NCBI RefSeq assembly: GCF_000328705.1 | Contig: NC_019673.1 | Location: 1,054,001 to 1,118,000 of the forward strand | Source: Saccharothrix espanaensis DSM 44229 | Lineage (GTDB): Bacteria; Actinomycetota; Actinomycetes; Mycobacteriales; Pseudonocardiaceae | Direction of reading: 5' to 3' | Length of the DNA: 64,000 nt | Shown here: positions 1 to 8,456 of the stretch, piece after piece | Position numbering within the stretch: the stretch's first letter is position 1 | How the letters are laid out: the number at the start of each line of letters is the position of its first letter | The notes under the pieces: generated by a model | Databases searched by the model: none | Told to the model about the DNA's origin: nothing | What the model saw: only the letters and a program-made list of their open reading frames with translations | Made by a program: the position numbers and the translations under genes

Positions 1-1688
1 TTGCGCTCGGCGACCACGTCACCGTCCCAGCCGATGTCGTCCTCCTCGACCAGCAGGGCCGGCGCGGCCTGCCGGGCCAGCTCCTCCGAGGCGCGGGCGG
101 CCAGCCGGATGCGGCCGTGCGCGCGCCCCGGCTCCCGATCCGCCACGGCCACCGCCAGCCACTCCGCGTCGGACAGCGAACCGGGCGGCAGCTCGGCGGC
201 GGTACCGCCGGCCATCAGGTAGAGCGGGGAGCCGGGGGACCGCCGGCGGGCCAGCCGCTCGGGGTGGGCGAGCGCGACGACGAGCGCCTGCGCGTCGGGG
301 GAGGGGCGCTCCCGGCCGTCCACCAGCTTGGCCAGCCGGCTCACCTCCCGCGGATCGGCCTGGCCCGCCTTGAGCTCCACGCCCTCCGCTGCGCGGTCGT
401 TGTCGAGCAGCACGACCACCTCGGCGGCGGTCCTCGGGCCGACCAGCTTCGCGCCGTCCAGCAGGGCGCGGGCCAGCCTCGGGTGCAGCCCCAGGTCGGC
501 CATCCGCCGGCCCCGGTCGGTGATCCCCCGGTCGAGCGCCCCCAGCGCCCTCAACGTGGTGTGGGCGACGTCGAGCGCGCCCTTGGGCGGGGCGTCCCAC
601 CAGTCGAGGCCCTCGCCCGACGGGGTGCCCCAGCAGGCCAGCTCCAGCGCCAGCCGGGTGAGATCGGCGGTGCGGATCTCGGGGTCCGGGTAGCGCGGGA
701 GCGTGCTGTGCTCGTGCTCGGGCCAGCAGCGGTAGACGTGGCCGGGCGCCTCCCGACCGGCCCGCCCGGCGCGCTGGTCGGCCACCGCGGCGCTGACCCG
801 GACGGTGGCCAGGCCCGCCAGCCCGCGCCGGTGGTCCACCCGGGGCACCCGGGACAGCCCCGAGTCGACCACCGCCCGCACCCCCGGCACGGTCAGGCTG
901 GACTCGGCGATCGAGGTCGCCAGCACGACCCGGCGGCGCGGGCCCGGCCGCAGCGCCGCGTCCTGGGTCGCCGAGGCCAGGCGGCCGTGCAGCTCGATCA
1001 CGTCCACGTCGGTGAGCATCGCGGCGCAGCGCCGGATCTCCGCCACGCCCGGCAGGAACACCAGCACGTCACCGTCCACTTCGGACAGCGCTCGGCGGGT
1101 GGCCCTGACCACCTGGGCTTCGACGCGCTCCCTGCGCAGCGGCGGCAGGTACGTGGTGCCCACCGGGTGGGTGCGCGCCTCGACGCGGATGACCGGCGCG
1201 TCCCCGAGCAGCGCCGCCAGGCGGTCGGCGGCCACGGTCGCGGAGGTCGCCAGCAGGCGCAGGTCCGGGCGGAGCACCGCGCGGGCGTCCAGGAGCAGGG
1301 CCAGCAGCAGGTCGGCGTCGAGGTGCCGCTCGTGGCACTCGTCCAGCAGGACCGTGCCCACGCCGGTCAGCTCGGGGTCGTGTTGCAGCCTGCGGACCAG
1401 CAGACCCGAGGTGACCACCTCGATCCGGGTGTCCTTCGACGTCCGGCGGTCGCCGCGCACCGCGTAGCCCACCGTCCGGCCGACCGGTTCGCCGAGCAGG
1501 CTCGCCATCCGCCCGGCGGCGGCGCGGGCCGCGATCCGCCGGGGCTCGGCGACCACCACGCGACCCTCCAGCGCGAGCGGCACGAGGGTCGTCTTGCCGG
1601 TCCCGGGCGGGGCGACCAGGACCGTCGAGCCGTGCGCGGACAGCGTGCGGACCAGCTCGTCCAAGACCCCGGTGATCGGCAGCTCCAC
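1..1688 (-). CDS. hrpB: ATP-dependent helicase HrpB (3' end outside window)
   Basis: DEAH-box RNA/DNA helicase of the HrpB family, a cytoplasmic NTP-driven translocase whose physiological role in actinomycetes is poorly defined. Read on the minus strand, the N-terminus carries a P-loop (APPGTGKTTLVPLAL), then AEPRR, the Walker B box DECHERH, the SAT motif (ATSATV) and, in the second RecA domain, DQRAGRAGR. The GTG at 1688 is chosen because the conserved N-terminus (LPITGVLDEL) begins right after it. About 562 residues are present and the HrpB-specific C-terminal domain continues past base 1. It is divergent from the glycosyltransferase gene with only about 26 bp between starts, so the two share a very short promoter region. 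Family assignment is secure; function in this organism is inferred. Confidence 0.9.
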   Translation of the reverse strand, partial: MELPITGVLDELVRTLSAHGSTVLVAPPGTGKTTLVPLALEGRVVVAEPRRIAARAAAGRMASLLGEPVGRTVGYAVRGDRRTSKDTRIEVVTSGLLVRRLQHDPELTGVGTVLLDECHERHLDADLLLALLLDARAVLRPDLRLLATSATVAADRLAALLGDAPVIRVEARTHPVGTTYLPPLRRERVEAQVVRATRRALSEVDGDVLVFLPGVAEIRRCAAMLTDVDVIELHGRLASATQDAALRPGPRRRVVLATSIAESSLTVPGVRAVVDSGLSRVPRVDHRRGLAGLATVRVSAAVADQRAGRAGREAPGHVYRCWPEHEHSTLPRYPDPEIRTADLTRLALELACWGTPSGEGLDWWDAPPKGALDVAHTTLRALGALDRGITDRGRRMADLGLHPRLARALLDGAKLVGPRTAAEVVVLLDNDRAAEGVELKAGQADPREVSRLAKLVDGRERPSPDAQALVVALAHPERLARRRSPGSPLYLMAGGTAAELPPGSLSDAEWLAVAVADREPGRAHGRIRLAARASEELARQAAPALLVEEDDIGWDGDVVAER

Positions 1689-1714
1689 GGAGGCCAGTGT
1701 GCCAATGTGGGGCC

Positions 1715-2815
1715 ATGGGGAAATGGGGAGTCCTCGGCGCGGCGGTGGTGGCCGCCCGGACGGCGTGGACGGTGCGGACGTGGCAGCAGGTGCGAGGGCT
1801 GCCGGAGGTGGGCGTCGACGGCGGCACGGTGACCGTCGTCGTGCCCGCGCGCAATGAGGCGGCGAACATCGACCGCTGCCTGGACGGGCTGCGCGAACAG
1901 GACTACCAGGGGCTGCGGATCGTCGTCGTGGACGACGCGTCCGACGACGGCACCGCCGACCTCGTGCGGCGGCACGCCGCCGAAGACCCGAGGGTCGAGC
2001 TGGTGCTCAGCGACGGGCCGCCGTCCGGGTGGGCGGGCAAGGTGCACGCGCTGTACCTGGGCGTGGAGCGGACCGAGTCGGACTGGCTGGTCTTCGTCGA
2101 CGCCGACACCGAGGCCGCGCCCGACCTGGTCCGGCGGATGCTGGCGGCGGCCGTCCGGGACGACGTCGACCTGGTGTCCACCGCCGGGCGCTCGACCACC
2201 GCGAACGCCGGGTGGTGGCTGCTGCTGCCGCCCACCAACATGCTGCTGTTCGAAGGCACGTCCATCGACGGCTCGCGCGGGCGGGCGCTCGCCGTCGGGC
2301 ACTGCATCCTGGTCAGCCGCACGGCCTACGACCAGTCGGGCGGCTGGCGGGCGATCGCCGGCTCGCGCGCGGACGACGTGGGCTTCGCCACCCTGATCCG
2401 CGACTCGGGCGGGCGGACGCGGTACGTGGACGGGTCGGACTCGCTGGCCACGGGCGGGATGGCGACGTACGGCGAGACGTACCGGTCGGTGCGCAAGAGC
2501 GTGGTCGCGGGCATCTCCGAGTTCACCGGCGGGCCGGTGTCGACGTCCCTCGTGCTGGGCGCGTCGGGCGTGGCGCAGGTCCTGTACGGGCTGGTCCCGG
2601 TCGTCACGGCGGCACGCGGCTCGAAGCGCGGACTGGCGGCGTGGCTGGCGCACTCGGTGGCGAACTGGGTGTACCTGCGGCGCTCGCGGCAGCCCGTCGC
2701 GGCGGCCGTGCTGGGGCCGCTGGCATCGGTGGCGTTCGGCGTGCTGATGCTCGACGCGGCGTGGCGGGCGCTGCGCGGCGAGGCGACCTGGAAGGGCCGG
2801 GACGTGCGAGGCTGA
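1715..2815 (+). CDS. Family 2 glycosyltransferase, membrane-associated
   Basis: Glycosyltransferase of the GT-A fold, transferring sugar from a nucleotide-sugar donor; acceptor unknown. It opens with a hydrophobic stretch, then the GT2 entry motif VVVPARNEAANI, the VVDDASDDGT segment, and the metal-binding FVDADTE near the middle. Later residues (GWRAIAGSRADDVGFA) resemble the acceptor-side ED/QxxRW-type region. Hydrophobic segments near the C-terminus suggest membrane attachment, as in CrtQ/HpnB-like enzymes that glycosylate lipids or carotenoids, but nothing in the neighbourhood settles the substrate. ATG 1715 (MGKWGVLG) is preferred; an upstream in-frame GTG at 1697 would add six residues rich in Cys and Gln. 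The next gene begins 4 bases after the stop, so they are probably co-transcribed. Confidence 0.85.
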   Translation: MGKWGVLGAAVVAARTAWTVRTWQQVRGLPEVGVDGGTVTVVVPARNEAANIDRCLDGLREQDYQGLRIVVVDDASDDGTADLVRRHAAEDPRVELVLSDGPPSGWAGKVHALYLGVERTESDWLVFVDADTEAAPDLVRRMLAAAVRDDVDLVSTAGRSTTANAGWWLLLPPTNMLLFEGTSIDGSRGRALAVGHCILVSRTAYDQSGGWRAIAGSRADDVGFATLIRDSGGRTRYVDGSDSLATGGMATYGETYRSVRKSVVAGISEFTGGPVSTSLVLGASGVAQVLYGLVPVVTAARGSKRGLAAWLAHSVANWVYLRRSRQPVAAAVLGPLASVAFGVLMLDAAWRALRGEATWKGRDVRG

Positions 2816-2819
2816 CCAG

Positions 2820-3728
2820 GTGGTTGATCCGCTGCGCGACCCCGACGACCCCGAGCTGCTCGACCCCTACCGGGCCCGCGAGCTGGCCACCCTGGTGGAG
2901 GCGGCGCGGCTGGCCTCCGGCGCGGTCCGCTACGGCAAGGTCGGGCGGGTCGGCTGTGCCCAGGTCGTGGTCAACCGGGACAACCCGCTGCCGCTGGGCA
3001 ACCACGCGTGCGCGGTCTACGGGTCCTCCGCCGAGGTCGCGGGCACGCTGATGCGGCTGGAGCAAACGTTTGCCGACGTCGGGCGGGCGGAGGCCGTGGT
3101 CTACGCCTCGCCGACGACGGTCGCCGAGATCGAGGGCATCGCCGACGACGCCGGCTGGTACGCCGTGGAGGAGTCGCTGGCGATCGTGCACCGCGGGTCG
3201 GTGTCCTCAGATGGGGTGCACCGCGGGTCGGTGTCCTCCGGTGGGGTGCACCGCGGGCCGGTGTCCTCGGATGGGGTGCACCGCGGAGCGGGTGCGCCGA
3301 GTGGTGGGCCGGGCGTGCGTGTGGCGGTGGATGCGGACCTGCCCGGCCTGGCCGCGTTGCTCGCCGACGACCTGGGCGCGGAGCCGCGTCGGCTGGCCCG
3401 GCACCTGGGGCAGCGGATGGACGACGCGCGGTGCGTGTTCGTGGTGGTGGACGACGGGGAGCGGCTCGCCGGGTTCGCGTCCGGGTTCGCCGAACGAGGG
3501 GTCGGGCTGGTCGAGCACGTGGTGGTGCGGCCCGCGCGGCGGCGGCGTGGCGTCGGGACGGCGCTGGTGCACGGCGTGGCGGCCGCCGTGCGTGACCTGG
3601 GCGCGTTGCTGGTCGCCGCGCACGTCGCCGAAGGAGGCGCGGGGGAGCGGTTCGCGGAGGCGTGCGGGTTCGAAACCGGGTATCCCGTAACGGCCTATGC
3701 ACGCAGAGTTGACGAGCTCTTGGATTGA
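2820..3728 (+). CDS. GNAT-family N-acetyltransferase with repeat insertion
   Basis: Two-part protein of 302 residues. The C-terminal ~130 residues form a GNAT acetyltransferase domain, with the acetyl-CoA binding loop RRRRGVGTALV and the closing ACGFETGYPV segment; it should transfer an acetyl group from acetyl-CoA to an unknown amine. The N-terminal ~120 residues look like a second, degenerate GNAT half. Between them lies a run of 10-residue repeats (HRGSVSSDGV type) encoded by 30-bp DNA repeats, not a normal part of the family and probably a flexible linker generated by slippage. GTG 2820 follows the glycosyltransferase stop by 4 bases, indicating translational coupling. Confidence 0.8.
   Translation: MVDPLRDPDDPELLDPYRARELATLVEAARLASGAVRYGKVGRVGCAQVVVNRDNPLPLGNHACAVYGSSAEVAGTLMRLEQTFADVGRAEAVVYASPTTVAEIEGIADDAGWYAVEESLAIVHRGSVSSDGVHRGSVSSGGVHRGPVSSDGVHRGAGAPSGGPGVRVAVDADLPGLAALLADDLGAEPRRLARHLGQRMDDARCVFVVVDDGERLAGFASGFAERGVGLVEHVVVRPARRRRGVGTALVHGVAAAVRDLGALLVAAHVAEGGAGERFAEACGFETGYPVTAYARRVDELLD
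3186..3290 (+). repeat. In-frame 30-bp tandem repeat inside GNAT gene
   Basis: Three and a half copies of a 30-bp unit beginning GTGCACCGCGGG (starts at 3186, 3216, 3246, and a partial copy at 3276). Copies differ at a few third positions and one or two codons, so the array is not brand new. Each unit encodes ten residues, keeping the acetyltransferase open whatever the copy number. Likely length-variable between strains. Confidence 0.9.
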
Positions 3729-3754
3729 GTTTTCGAGGACCGTTCGGCATATCC

Positions 3755-3767
3755 TTAGCACAGCTAA
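3755..3767 (+). promoter_or_regulatory. Palindrome upstream of MFS gene, candidate operator
   Basis: Perfect inverted repeat TTAGC-ACA-GCTAA, 18 bases before the MFS GTG start and overlapping or just after a possible -10 (TATCCT, 3750-3755) with a weak -35 (TTGAGT, 3725-3730; 19-base spacer). Position and symmetry suit a MarR- or TetR-type repressor site controlling the pump. No regulator gene is adjacent, so the cognate protein is unknown. Confidence 0.45.
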
Positions 3768-3785
3768 CAGAGAGCGGAGGGCACT

Positions 3786-5093
3786 GTGCTGGGGAACGAC
3801 GTGCGGTCCGGACCCCGGCTGCCCGGCGAGGTGTGGGTGCTGGTCGTGGCCAGCTTCATCATCGCCATCGGCTTCGGCATCGTCGCGCCGGTGCTGCCCG
3901 CCTACGCCAAGAGCTTCGACGTCGGCACCTTCGCCGTCTCCGCCATCGTCAGCGCGTTCGCCCTGGTCAGGCTGCTGTTCGCGCCCGTCAGCGGACGGCT
4001 GGTCAGCCGGTTCGGGGAGACCCGGACCTACGTCGTCGGCATCCTCATCGTGGCCCTGGGCACCGCCGCGTGCGGGTTCGCCACCGCCTACTGGCAGCTG
4101 CTGGTCTTCCGCTCGTTCGCGGGCGTCGGCTCCACCATGTTCACGGTCGCCGCGGTCGGCCTGCTCATCCGGATCACGCCCGCGCCGATGCGCGGCCGGG
4201 CCTCCGGGCTGTGGGCGACCGGCTTCCTGCTGGGCAACATCGCCGGTCCGATCATCGGCGCGGCCCTCGCCGAGATCTCCATCCGCGTGCCGTTCGTCAC
4301 CTACGCCGCCGCCCTGGTGCTCGCCGCGGCCGTCGTCTGGTGGTTCCTGCGCCGCTCGACGCTGGCCGCGCTGGACCCCAACGTCGAGCAGACCACGCTC
4401 TCGGTCGGCCAGGCCCTCGGGTCACCCGCCTACCGCGCGGCGCTGGCGTCCGGGTTCGCGAACGGCTGGGCCGTGTTCGGCGTCCGGATCTCGCTGGTGC
4501 CGCTGTTCGTGGTGGAGGCGCTGAACGGCAGCCCCGCGCTGGCCGGCATCTCGCTGTCGGTGTTCGCGCTCGGCAACGCGGCGGTGCTGATGATCTCCGG
4601 CAAGCTGTCGGACACCATCGGCCGCAAGCCGATGGCGATGTCCGGGCTGGCCGTGTCGGCGGTCGGCACGATCTGGCTCGGGTTCACCACCGGCGTGCCG
4701 TGGTTCATGGCCGCGTCGCTGGTCGCCGGCATCGGCGCGGGCCTGCTCAACCCGCCGCAGAACGCCGTGGTGGCCGACGTCATCGGGACCAAGGCCAAGG
4801 GCGGCCCGGTGCTCGCGGCGTTCCAGATGGTCGCCGACTGCGGCGCCATCATCGGGCCGCTGCTGGCCGGCGTGCTGGTCGACCACGTGTCCTACGGCGC
4901 GGCCTTCACACTTACGGGCGTAATCATGATCATCGCCCTGGTGGTCTGGGCGTTCGCGCCGGAGACCCTGCCGCGCGAGCCGTCGGCGCACGTCGCGGAG
5001 GTCGTCGCGAACGAGTCCGGGCGCCTGGACGAAGGCCCCGAGGTGCCCACCGGCGAGCGGCTCGCGGGCCGGCCGCGTCAACCGGATGCGTGA
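3786..5093 (+). CDS. MFS transporter, drug-efflux type
   Basis: Major facilitator protein of 435 residues with about 12 hydrophobic segments in the cytoplasmic membrane. The loop-2 signature appears as GRLVSRFGETR, and the C-terminal half repeats it (GKLSDTIGRKP). The motif GFLLGNIAGPIIG in helix 5 resembles the antiporter motif C of DHA1 drug/H+ antiporters, so proton-coupled efflux is the best guess; substrate unknown. GTG 3786 is preceded by GGAGGG at a proper distance. The cytoplasmic tail from about residue 400 is hydrophilic and variable. A palindrome just upstream suggests repressor control. Alone in its transcription unit. Confidence 0.88.
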   Translation: MLGNDVRSGPRLPGEVWVLVVASFIIAIGFGIVAPVLPAYAKSFDVGTFAVSAIVSAFALVRLLFAPVSGRLVSRFGETRTYVVGILIVALGTAACGFATAYWQLLVFRSFAGVGSTMFTVAAVGLLIRITPAPMRGRASGLWATGFLLGNIAGPIIGAALAEISIRVPFVTYAAALVLAAAVVWWFLRRSTLAALDPNVEQTTLSVGQALGSPAYRAALASGFANGWAVFGVRISLVPLFVVEALNGSPALAGISLSVFALGNAAVLMISGKLSDTIGRKPMAMSGLAVSAVGTIWLGFTTGVPWFMAASLVAGIGAGLLNPPQNAVVADVIGTKAKGGPVLAAFQMVADCGAIIGPLLAGVLVDHVSYGAAFTLTGVIMIIALVVWAFAPETLPREPSAHVAEVVANESGRLDEGPEVPTGERLAGRPRQPDA

Positions 5094-5160
5094 GCACTCA
5101 GGTTCCGCTCAGCATCTCTCGGTAGCCTGCGGCGGCAGGTGAGGCGAAGGGATCGACGAC

Positions 5161-5919
5161 GTGGGTGGCGCTGAGCGCAACGCTCGGAAGAAGAAGCAGG
5201 AGCAGCAGGCCGCGAAGGCGGTGGCCGCGGCACGGGGCGCCAAGGGCGACCAGACCAAGGTGATCATCGGCGTCGTGGTCGTCGTCGTGCTCGCGCTGGT
5301 TGTGGTCGGCGGCGTCATCTGGTCCAAGTCCGGTTCCTCCGGCGACACGCTCACCCCGCCGGACAACCTCGCCGGCGTGTCCGCGCCGATCAAGCGCGAG
5401 GGCGGCGTCGTGGTGGTCGGTCAGGACACCGCGAAGGCCACCATCGACATCTACGAGGACTTCCTCTGCCCGGCCTGCGGCCAGTTCAAGAAGATCTACG
5501 GCGCGCAGATCAAGGACGAGATCGAGAAGGGCACGCTGCGGGTCCGCTACCACGCGCTGCCGTTCCTGATCCGGATGTCCGCCCCCGAGGGGTACTCCCG
5601 CGACGCGGCCAACGCCGCGCTGTGCGCCGCCGACCAGGACAAGTTCTGGCAGTACCACGAGTCGCTGTTCGCCAAGCAGCCCGACGAGGGCGGCCCCGGC
5701 TACACCAAGCAGCAGCTCGTGCAGCTCGGCAACGACCTGGGCATCTCCGACCCGTCGTTCAAGACCTGCGTCGACAACGACACGCACGTCGCCGACGCGC
5801 AGTCCGAATTGGACAAGGCGCGCGCCACGTCGTACTTCAAGGGCACGCCCACCGTCGCCAAGGACGACCAGCCGGTCGACTTCGGCGACAACGACTGGCT
5901 GACCAACCTGGTCAAGTAG
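5161..5919 (+). CDS. Membrane-anchored DsbA/DsbG-like thioredoxin-fold protein
   Basis: 252 residues: a basic cytoplasmic tail (to ~30), one transmembrane helix (~33-54), then an extracytoplasmic thioredoxin-fold domain of the DsbA-like thioredoxin_4 family. The active site CPAC (Cys103 and Cys106) is intact after IDIYEDFL, and the cis-proline region is seen as YFKGTPTV. It should catalyse thiol-disulfide exchange on secreted proteins, probably as an oxidase or isomerase. GTG 5161 is preceded by a purine-rich GAGGCGAAGG. It is monocistronic and converges on the ligase gene with only five bases between stops. It is separate from, but might serve, the cysteine-rich peptide cluster further on; that link is speculation. 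Confidence 0.87.
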   Translation: MGGAERNARKKKQEQQAAKAVAAARGAKGDQTKVIIGVVVVVVLALVVVGGVIWSKSGSSGDTLTPPDNLAGVSAPIKREGGVVVVGQDTAKATIDIYEDFLCPACGQFKKIYGAQIKDEIEKGTLRVRYHALPFLIRMSAPEGYSRDAANAALCAADQDKFWQYHESLFAKQPDEGGPGYTKQQLVQLGNDLGISDPSFKTCVDNDTHVADAQSELDKARATSYFKGTPTVAKDDQPVDFGDNDWLTNLVK

Positions 5920-5924
5920 GTCCC

Positions 5925-7217
5925 CTAGGACAAACCGGCGACCGGCGGTTGGCCCTCGTCCCAACGGGCCAACCGTCGTGCTTTCCCGGTCTCCGTGCGC
6001 GGCACGGTCCCGTCCGGCGCGACCACGACCTTGCAGGTCAGGCCGAGCCGTTCGCGCAACGCGCCGGTCAGGTCGTCCGCGAGCCTCCCGTCCGACGAGC
6101 CCTCGACCACCACCCACAGCTCCGGGCGTGCGCGGCGGTCCTCCACGATCAGGTAGTGCGGGCCCACCCGAGGGTCGGCCAGGACCACGCTCTCGATCTC
6201 GGTGGGGAACACGTTGACGCCGCGCACGACGAGCATGTCGTCCCGGCGTCCCAGGACCTTGCTCATCCGGCGCAGCGTGCGCGGGCTGCCCTCGACGGGG
6301 CCTGCCAGCGTCGCCACGTCGCCGGAGCGGTAGCGCAGCAACGGCATCCCGGTCTTGGTGAGCGTGGTGAAGACCAGCTCGCCCGGCGTGCCGTCGGGGA
6401 CGGCGTTGCCCTGCTCGTCGATCGCCTCGACCAGGAAGTGGTCCTCGGCGACGTTCAACATCCCTTGTGAATCAAGGGATTCACACGCCACCCCGGGGCC
6501 GATGATCTCGGACAGCCCGTAGATGTCCAGTGCCGTCAACCCGAGCAACGACCGGAGCTGCTCCCGCATTCCGTCGGTCCACGGCTCGGCCCCGAACACC
6601 CCGACCCGGAACGACGGCTCAACCCCGTTGTGCCGCAACGCTTCACCGAGGTGCACGGCGTAGGAAGGCGTGCAGCACAGGACGTCGGGGCGCAGGTCGG
6701 CGATCAACCGAACCTGCCGCTCGGTCATCCCACCCGACAACGGGATGACAGTCGCCCCGAGCCGCATCCCACCGTGATGCACCCCGAGCCCACCCGTGAA
6801 CAGCCCATACCCGTACGCGTTGTGGATCCGACTGCGCGAGGTCGCACCGGCCCCGCCCAGCGCCCGAGCCATGACCGACGCCCAGACGTCGACGTCGTGG
6901 GCGGTGTAGGAGATCAACGTGGGCCGCCCACCGGTGCCGGACGAGCCGTGGATGCAGACGATCCGATCGTCAACCTGAAACCCGTCCGGGTAATTCTCCC
7001 AGAGGTCCTGCTTGGTCACGAACGGCAACCGACCCAACACGTCCAACGAAACATCGGCCGCGTCCCCAACCCCCACCCCCCGCAACCGCCCGGCCTGCAC
7101 CCCACCAGCCGCCAACAACCGCCCCACCAACCCCCGCAACCGCCGCTCCTGCACCCCACGGCGAACCGAGGGCCGCACACCCTCGGCATCCGGCTCGACC
7201 AACCCCAAGACACCCAT
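5925..7217 (-). CDS. paaK: Phenylacetate-CoA ligase family protein
   Basis: Adenylate-forming ligase, about 430 residues, the usual PaaK length. ATP-binding segment HGSSGTGGRP, then YGLSEIIGPG, the RYRSGDVATL motif and the C-terminal lid with a Lys near the end (TGKARRLARWDE). It activates phenylacetate or a related aryl acid to its CoA thioester via an acyl-adenylate. ATG 7217 was chosen; the frame stays open through the tRNA on the other strand, but that extension only encodes antisense tRNA and low-complexity sequence. No paa ring-oxidation genes are nearby, so it may serve another aromatic acid or a biosynthetic purpose. Confidence 0.85.
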   Translation of the reverse strand: MGVLGLVEPDAEGVRPSVRRGVQERRLRGLVGRLLAAGGVQAGRLRGVGVGDAADVSLDVLGRLPFVTKQDLWENYPDGFQVDDRIVCIHGSSGTGGRPTLISYTAHDVDVWASVMARALGGAGATSRSRIHNAYGYGLFTGGLGVHHGGMRLGATVIPLSGGMTERQVRLIADLRPDVLCCTPSYAVHLGEALRHNGVEPSFRVGVFGAEPWTDGMREQLRSLLGLTALDIYGLSEIIGPGVACESLDSQGMLNVAEDHFLVEAIDEQGNAVPDGTPGELVFTTLTKTGMPLLRYRSGDVATLAGPVEGSPRTLRRMSKVLGRRDDMLVVRGVNVFPTEIESVVLADPRVGPHYLIVEDRRARPELWVVVEGSSDGRLADDLTGALRERLGLTCKVVVAPDGTVPRTETGKARRLARWDEGQPPVAGLS

Positions 7218-7340
7218 GCACCCCGGTCTAGCAGCCCGAACGCCCCACCGGTACCCCCGATTTCCATCCGCCGGGGCTGATGTTGTACGGTATTGCCACA
7301 CGAGAACGGCGGCCCCGGCCGCCGGGAAACGTGGAAGCAC

Positions 7341-7413
7341 GGGGCTGTGGCGCAGCTGGTAGCGCATCACACTGGCAGTGTGAGGGTCAGGGGTTCGAGT
7401 CCCCTCAGCTCCA
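7341..7413 (+). tRNA. tRNA-Ala (anticodon GGC)
   Basis: All four arms fold. Acceptor GGGGCTG/CAGCTCC includes the G3-U70 wobble that identifies alanine tRNAs; D arm GCGC...GCGC; anticodon stem TCACA/TGTGA with loop CTGGCAG, anticodon GGC; T arm AGGGG-TTCGAGT-CCCCT; discriminator A. CCA is not encoded. The accessory, decayed region begins immediately downstream, so its 3' end is a plausible integration site, although I found no second copy of the 3' end to mark a right boundary. Confidence 0.97.
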
Positions 7414-7433
7414 CAAGTTGACATAGGCCGAGA

Positions 7434-7481
7434 ATCGCCCGCTGACCTGCGGTAATGCAGGTGGCGGGCGATCTTGTTTTT
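7434..7481 (+). terminator. Intrinsic terminator after tRNA-Ala
   Basis: Hairpin with outer arms ATCGCCCGC (7434-7442) and GCGGGCGAT (7464-7472), inner arms ACCTGC and GCAGGT, followed by CTTGTTTTT. A long GC-rich stem plus a T tract is a textbook intrinsic terminator for the tRNA transcript. Confidence 0.88.
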
Positions 7482-8052
7482 CGTCTGCTTCGGACTGGAC
7501 CTGCAGGTCTGGAGCAGATTTGGAGCAAGTGGTCGCTCCGCACGAAATGTTATCAGCTATGTGCTCCAGGTCTCGTAACCCTCCTGGGTGGATCCGCCAA
7601 GAACTTCCGGTCGCTGTAGCCGCCGTCGATGTTCGCGCTGGTGCAATGACCCCAGGATTGGTGCGGTGCGGTCATCAGTGGAAGTCTGCTGCCCGAACCC
7701 ACGGCTGGCCTGTCGCTGCTACGCCATCCTGTGCCAGATGCCGTCCCGGCCGCCTGGTTGAGCGACCGAGCCGCACCTCCTCCGGAGGCGGTTGCTCGTG
7801 CTGTTCATGGGGAAGGCGGTGGTCGCCGCGCACCACGACGCTGCTGAGCCTCGGCGGCGGCGCGCGTTCGACAGTCGACATCCACCACGTACACCGATCT
7901 TGCCAGCGGCACAGCAGGTGAAGTGTGATCTTGTCTGGCGGGGCGTCCGCGGTGGTGGATCTCTCCGACAACTCGCTAGTGAATCCGCAGCCGATGTGAT
8001 TCAAGCGCATCGATCAGTCGTCGTCCTCGGTGTCCTGCTTGTCGGGGTCGCC
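7482..8052. other. Non-coding or decayed stretch after tRNA
   Basis: No convincing intact gene. A plus-strand frame around 7660-7760 reads RCGHQW followed ~20 residues later by CARC, which faintly resembles a degenerate zinc-ribbon, but flanking residues do not look coding. The repeated phrase GGAGCAGATTTGGAGCA just after the terminator may be an old integration-site relic. I regard the segment as eroded accessory DNA. Confidence 0.4.
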
Positions 8053-8437
8053 TTAGGGTAGGAAGGGCGGAACGGATCGCTTCGCCAGCGTCTCCCAGTT
8101 GTACGACAGGAACCGTGAGTTCCCCTCGTAGACGCGTTGGTGCCCCTTGTGCGGTGACCGCCAGGTACTGCGCAACTCGGTGATGTCCGGAGCGTTGACG
8201 ACGAGGGCGAACTCGTCGGAGGCGGTGTCGTGCGTGTTCTGGGGGCGCAGCGCGTCCAGCCTCACGGTGAGGGTCGTCGACCCGCCGCTGCGGTACGAGA
8301 CCTTGAACGCCGGAGTGGCCGGGTGGTACGCGGATGACGCCAAGCCGCTGGTCAGGTAGCTGTACAGCGCCATCGACGATGTGCCTCAGCGGACGGGCAG
8401 ATCGGGCAGTAGAGATGCGAGTTGAAGTAGTCGGTGA

Positions 8438-8456
8438 GTTCAGGCGGTGGAAGCAT
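8438..8456 (+). repeat. IS30 left terminal inverted repeat
   Basis: GTTCAGGCGGTGGAAGCAT; differs from the reverse complement of the right end at positions 12 and 14 only. Overlaps the last codons and stop of the transposase gene. Confidence 0.85.

Noticed and set aside
7218-7424. N-terminal extension of the PaaK frame through the tRNA
   Set aside because: It translates the antisense of tRNA-Ala; ATG 7217 gives a family-typical start.
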